64,000 bases of DNA from Candidatus Kinetoplastibacterium crithidii (ex Angomonas deanei ATCC 30255) (GTDB lineage Bacteria > Pseudomonadota > Gammaproteobacteria > Burkholderiales > Burkholderiaceae_B). Where the stretch lies: the NCBI RefSeq assembly GCF_000319225.1, contig NC_019815.1, positions 124,001-188,000 on the forward strand. The letters run 5' to 3'. A program made the position numbers and the translations under genes. Under the pieces are notes generated by a model. That model had not been told where the DNA came from. It was given only the letters and a program-made list of their open reading frames with translations, and made no database searches. Positions 62,054 to 64,000 of the stretch are shown one piece after another (position 1 is the stretch's first letter; each line of letters opens with the position of its first letter).

Positions 62054-63530
62054 TTGATTTATCTAATAAAAATTGTGTAATCAATGCAACTGGTCTTCCA
62101 GTAGCACCTTTTTTATTGTCTTTACTCCAAGCTGTACCTGCTATGTCAAGATGAACCCATTTATATTTATCGACAAATTCTGATAAAAAACAGGCAGCAG
62201 TTATACATCCTGCAGAATAACCACCAGTATTTTTTATATCTGCAAAGTCGGACTTTAATTGTTTTTTATATATATTATCTAGTGGCATTTCCCATACATA
62301 ATCTAAAACTTTTTTGCTAGATGAAGATATTAGATCTGTAGTTTCTTTATCGTTAGAGAATAAAGCTGTTCTGATGCCACCTAATGATACAACACATGCT
62401 CCTGTTAAAGTTGCCATGTCTATTACTAGACAAGGATCATATTTTTTAGCATAAGTTAGTGCATCACATAATACTAATCTTCCTTCTGCATCTGTATTTA
62501 TTATCTCTATTGTTTTGCCTGACATGCTTTCTATTACATCACCAGGTTTATTAGCACTTCCACTAGGCATATTTTCACAAGCTGGTATTAGTCCAATAAC
62601 ATTATGATTGATTTTTAGTTTTGCGATTGATTTTATTATTCCTAGAACTGCAGCTGCTCCACACATATCATACTTCATTTCTTCCATTGAAGATGAAGGC
62701 TTAAGAGATATTCCTCCAGAATCAAAAGTTATTCCTTTTCCTATAATTATAATTGGCCGTTCTTTTGTTCTATTAGATTGGTATATAATCTCTATAAATT
62801 TTAATGGTTCATTAGATCCTTTTGCCACAGACATAAAAGATTTCATGCCGATTTTGCTAATATCTTCAATATTTAATATATTAGTTTTTATAGATGAAAA
62901 TTCCTGCTCTAATTTTTTAGCTTCATTTGCTAAATAAGTTGGTGTACAAATATTACTAGGTAGATTTCCCAATTGTTTTGCTAAATATATCCCTTCAGAT
63001 ATTGATGTTCCTTCTAATAAACATCTATCTATATCTTTTGAGTTATTATTATTTGTTATAAATACAATTTTTTTTAATTCTATAGTTTTTTCAATATTTT
63101 TTATTGTAGCAGTATATTTATAGACAGATCCTTTTGCTGTTATTATGGAATTTTTAATAAACAATATACTTTTTTCTGGATCAGCTTCTAAAGCAATAGT
63201 TGAATAACATTCTTTTATTTGATGTTTAATACATGTTTTAAAAAATGATTCTTCAGCTATATTATGTTCTTCTAGTGAATATTTATCATTATCACCAAGG
63301 CCTATAATTACAATACTTTTTGCCTTAATATTTGGTATGTTGTATAGAACTATACTATTTCCTAGTTCTGCATTGAAATTATTTAATATTTGCTTTAGGA
63401 AATCATTGCTATTTTCATTTATTTCTTTTGCAGACGAAGTTAGAATGTTATTCTTGTATATTCCTATGCCTAATGATTCCGTTTCTATATTTGATATATT
63501 TATAGTTTTATTTTCTATATAAATTTCCAT
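62043..63530 (-). CDS. pepA: Leucyl aminopeptidase (M17)
   Basis: 495 residues from the ATG at 63530 (MEIYIENKT); a TTG at 63599 would add 23 unmatched residues. Metal ligands are in GKGITFDSGGISLKP (near residue 270) and NTDAEGRLVLCDALTYA (near 347), the M17 hallmark. It recycles peptides. PepA homologues can also bind DNA. It diverges from lptF across 62 bases. Confidence 0.96.
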   Translation of the reverse strand: MEIYIENKTINISNIETESLGIGIYKNNILTSSAKEINENSNDFLKQILNNFNAELGNSIVLYNIPNIKAKSIVIIGLGDNDKYSLEEHNIAEESFFKTCIKHQIKECYSTIALEADPEKSILFIKNSIITAKGSVYKYTATIKNIEKTIELKKIVFITNNNNSKDIDRCLLEGTSISEGIYLAKQLGNLPSNICTPTYLANEAKKLEQEFSSIKTNILNIEDISKIGMKSFMSVAKGSNEPLKFIEIIYQSNRTKERPIIIIGKGITFDSGGISLKPSSSMEEMKYDMCGAAAVLGIIKSIAKLKINHNVIGLIPACENMPSGSANKPGDVIESMSGKTIEIINTDAEGRLVLCDALTYAKKYDPCLVIDMATLTGACVVSLGGIRTALFSNDKETTDLISSSSKKVLDYVWEMPLDNIYKKQLKSDFADIKNTGGYSAGCITAACFLSEFVDKYKWVHLDIAGTAWSKDNKKGATGRPVALITQFLLDKSNAN

Positions 63531-63592
63531 ATTATGTTTCTCTAGATTATAGTAATTGAACAAATTTAACATATCTTTTGTATTTTTAGAAA

Positions 63593-64000
63593 ATGTCAAT
63601 TTTTAAAAAATCCTTTTTTTATGAAATAAATAAAAACTTTGCATTTGTTTTGTCGATTTTAATTTTTATTTGGTTCTCTATAATTATTATACGTATATTT
63701 AAAGAAAATTTTTTAATAGATTTGTCGATAAATAATATGTTCAAGATGGTATTTCTACATATTATAACTGCATTGCCGATAATAATGACTGTTTCATTAT
63801 TTATAGCAGTTATAAGAACTATAATGCGTAGTTATAGAGATTCAGAAATGATAGTTTGGATGATTAGTGGTCTGTCTTTGAAAGATGTATATAATCTAGT
63901 ATTGACTTTTTCCATACCTATTTCATTGATTATTATGATATTTTCTTTGTTTTTATCACCAATTGCGTATAGAAAGATAGAACAAATTCATAGATCTTCT
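63593..64000 (+). CDS. lptF: LPS export permease LptF, N-terminal part
   Basis: The frame from the ATG at 63593 stays open to the window end (136 codons). Start MSIFKKSFFYEINKN, a first membrane helix, TALPIIMTVSLFIAV, RSYRDSEMIVW and SGLSLKDVY match the N-terminus of LptF, one of two permease subunits of LptB2FG. It shows that lipopolysaccharide export is kept, in line with the porin. pepA-lptF divergence is the normal order. Confidence 0.92.
   Translation, partial: MSIFKKSFFYEINKNFAFVLSILIFIWFSIIIIRIFKENFLIDLSINNMFKMVFLHIITALPIIMTVSLFIAVIRTIMRSYRDSEMIVWMISGLSLKDVYNLVLTFSIPISLIIMIFSLFLSPIAYRKIEQIHRSS

Overview
The window is a stretch of a small, strongly AT-rich, gene-dense bacterial chromosome. 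Protein sequences and gene order both point to a reduced member of the Alcaligenaceae (Betaproteobacteria, relatives of Bordetella and Achromobacter). The best fit is a trypanosomatid endosymbiont of the Candidatus Kinetoplastibacterium type. This rests on ancestral Bordetella-like blocks that survive with single genes missing, very short gaps, tail-to-tail overlaps, heavy A/T codon use, and no insertion sequence, phage, CRISPR or plasmid gene. The genus is an inference; no species is claimed.

Layout. 1-6523: end of ilvC, then pssA, rpsO, pnp, an antisense tRNA-Leu(UAA), tRNA-Ser(UGA), a quinone-oxidoreductase gene, tpiA, secG and tRNA-Leu(GAG). 6524-8257: an outer-membrane porin with a long leader and a strong terminator. 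8355-23004: the complete 14-gene nuoA-N cluster for respiratory complex I. 22997-32137: mfd, ahpC, a tsaB-rimI fusion, a family 4 uracil-DNA glycosylase, lplT and a ZipA-like gene without a membrane anchor. 32091-38344: ligA, then minus-strand genes for a parvulin, BolA, YciB, Nth, RnfB, ferredoxin-NADP reductase and ferredoxin. 38444-43132: pncB, a 575-base gap with a triple 11-mer repeat, then trpB, trpA and accD. 43192-48383: rne, rluC, a tetrapyrrole-methylase-family methyltransferase and maf. 48626-54352: rpmF and the fatty-acid cluster plsX-fabH-fabD-fabG-acpP-fabF. 54430-60745: degP, lepA, lepB, rnc, era and a recO whose start is out of frame. 60799-64000: a YccA-like membrane protein, holC, pepA and the start of lptF.

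Together the genes describe a respiring, lipid-making, translation-competent bacterium. It keeps complex I, fatty acid and phospholipid synthesis, NAD salvage, the last tryptophan step, one peroxiredoxin and a small repair set (Mfd, UDG, Nth, LigA, perhaps RecO), while regulators have been stripped out (for example no rpoE-rseAB before degP). I see no wholly new multi-gene system. The points most worth checking are the recO start at a seven-A run, the anchorless ZipA-like protein, the TsaB-RimI fusion, the stand-alone RnfB electron-transfer cluster, the 11-mer repeat and several perfect inverted repeats in the few long gaps.
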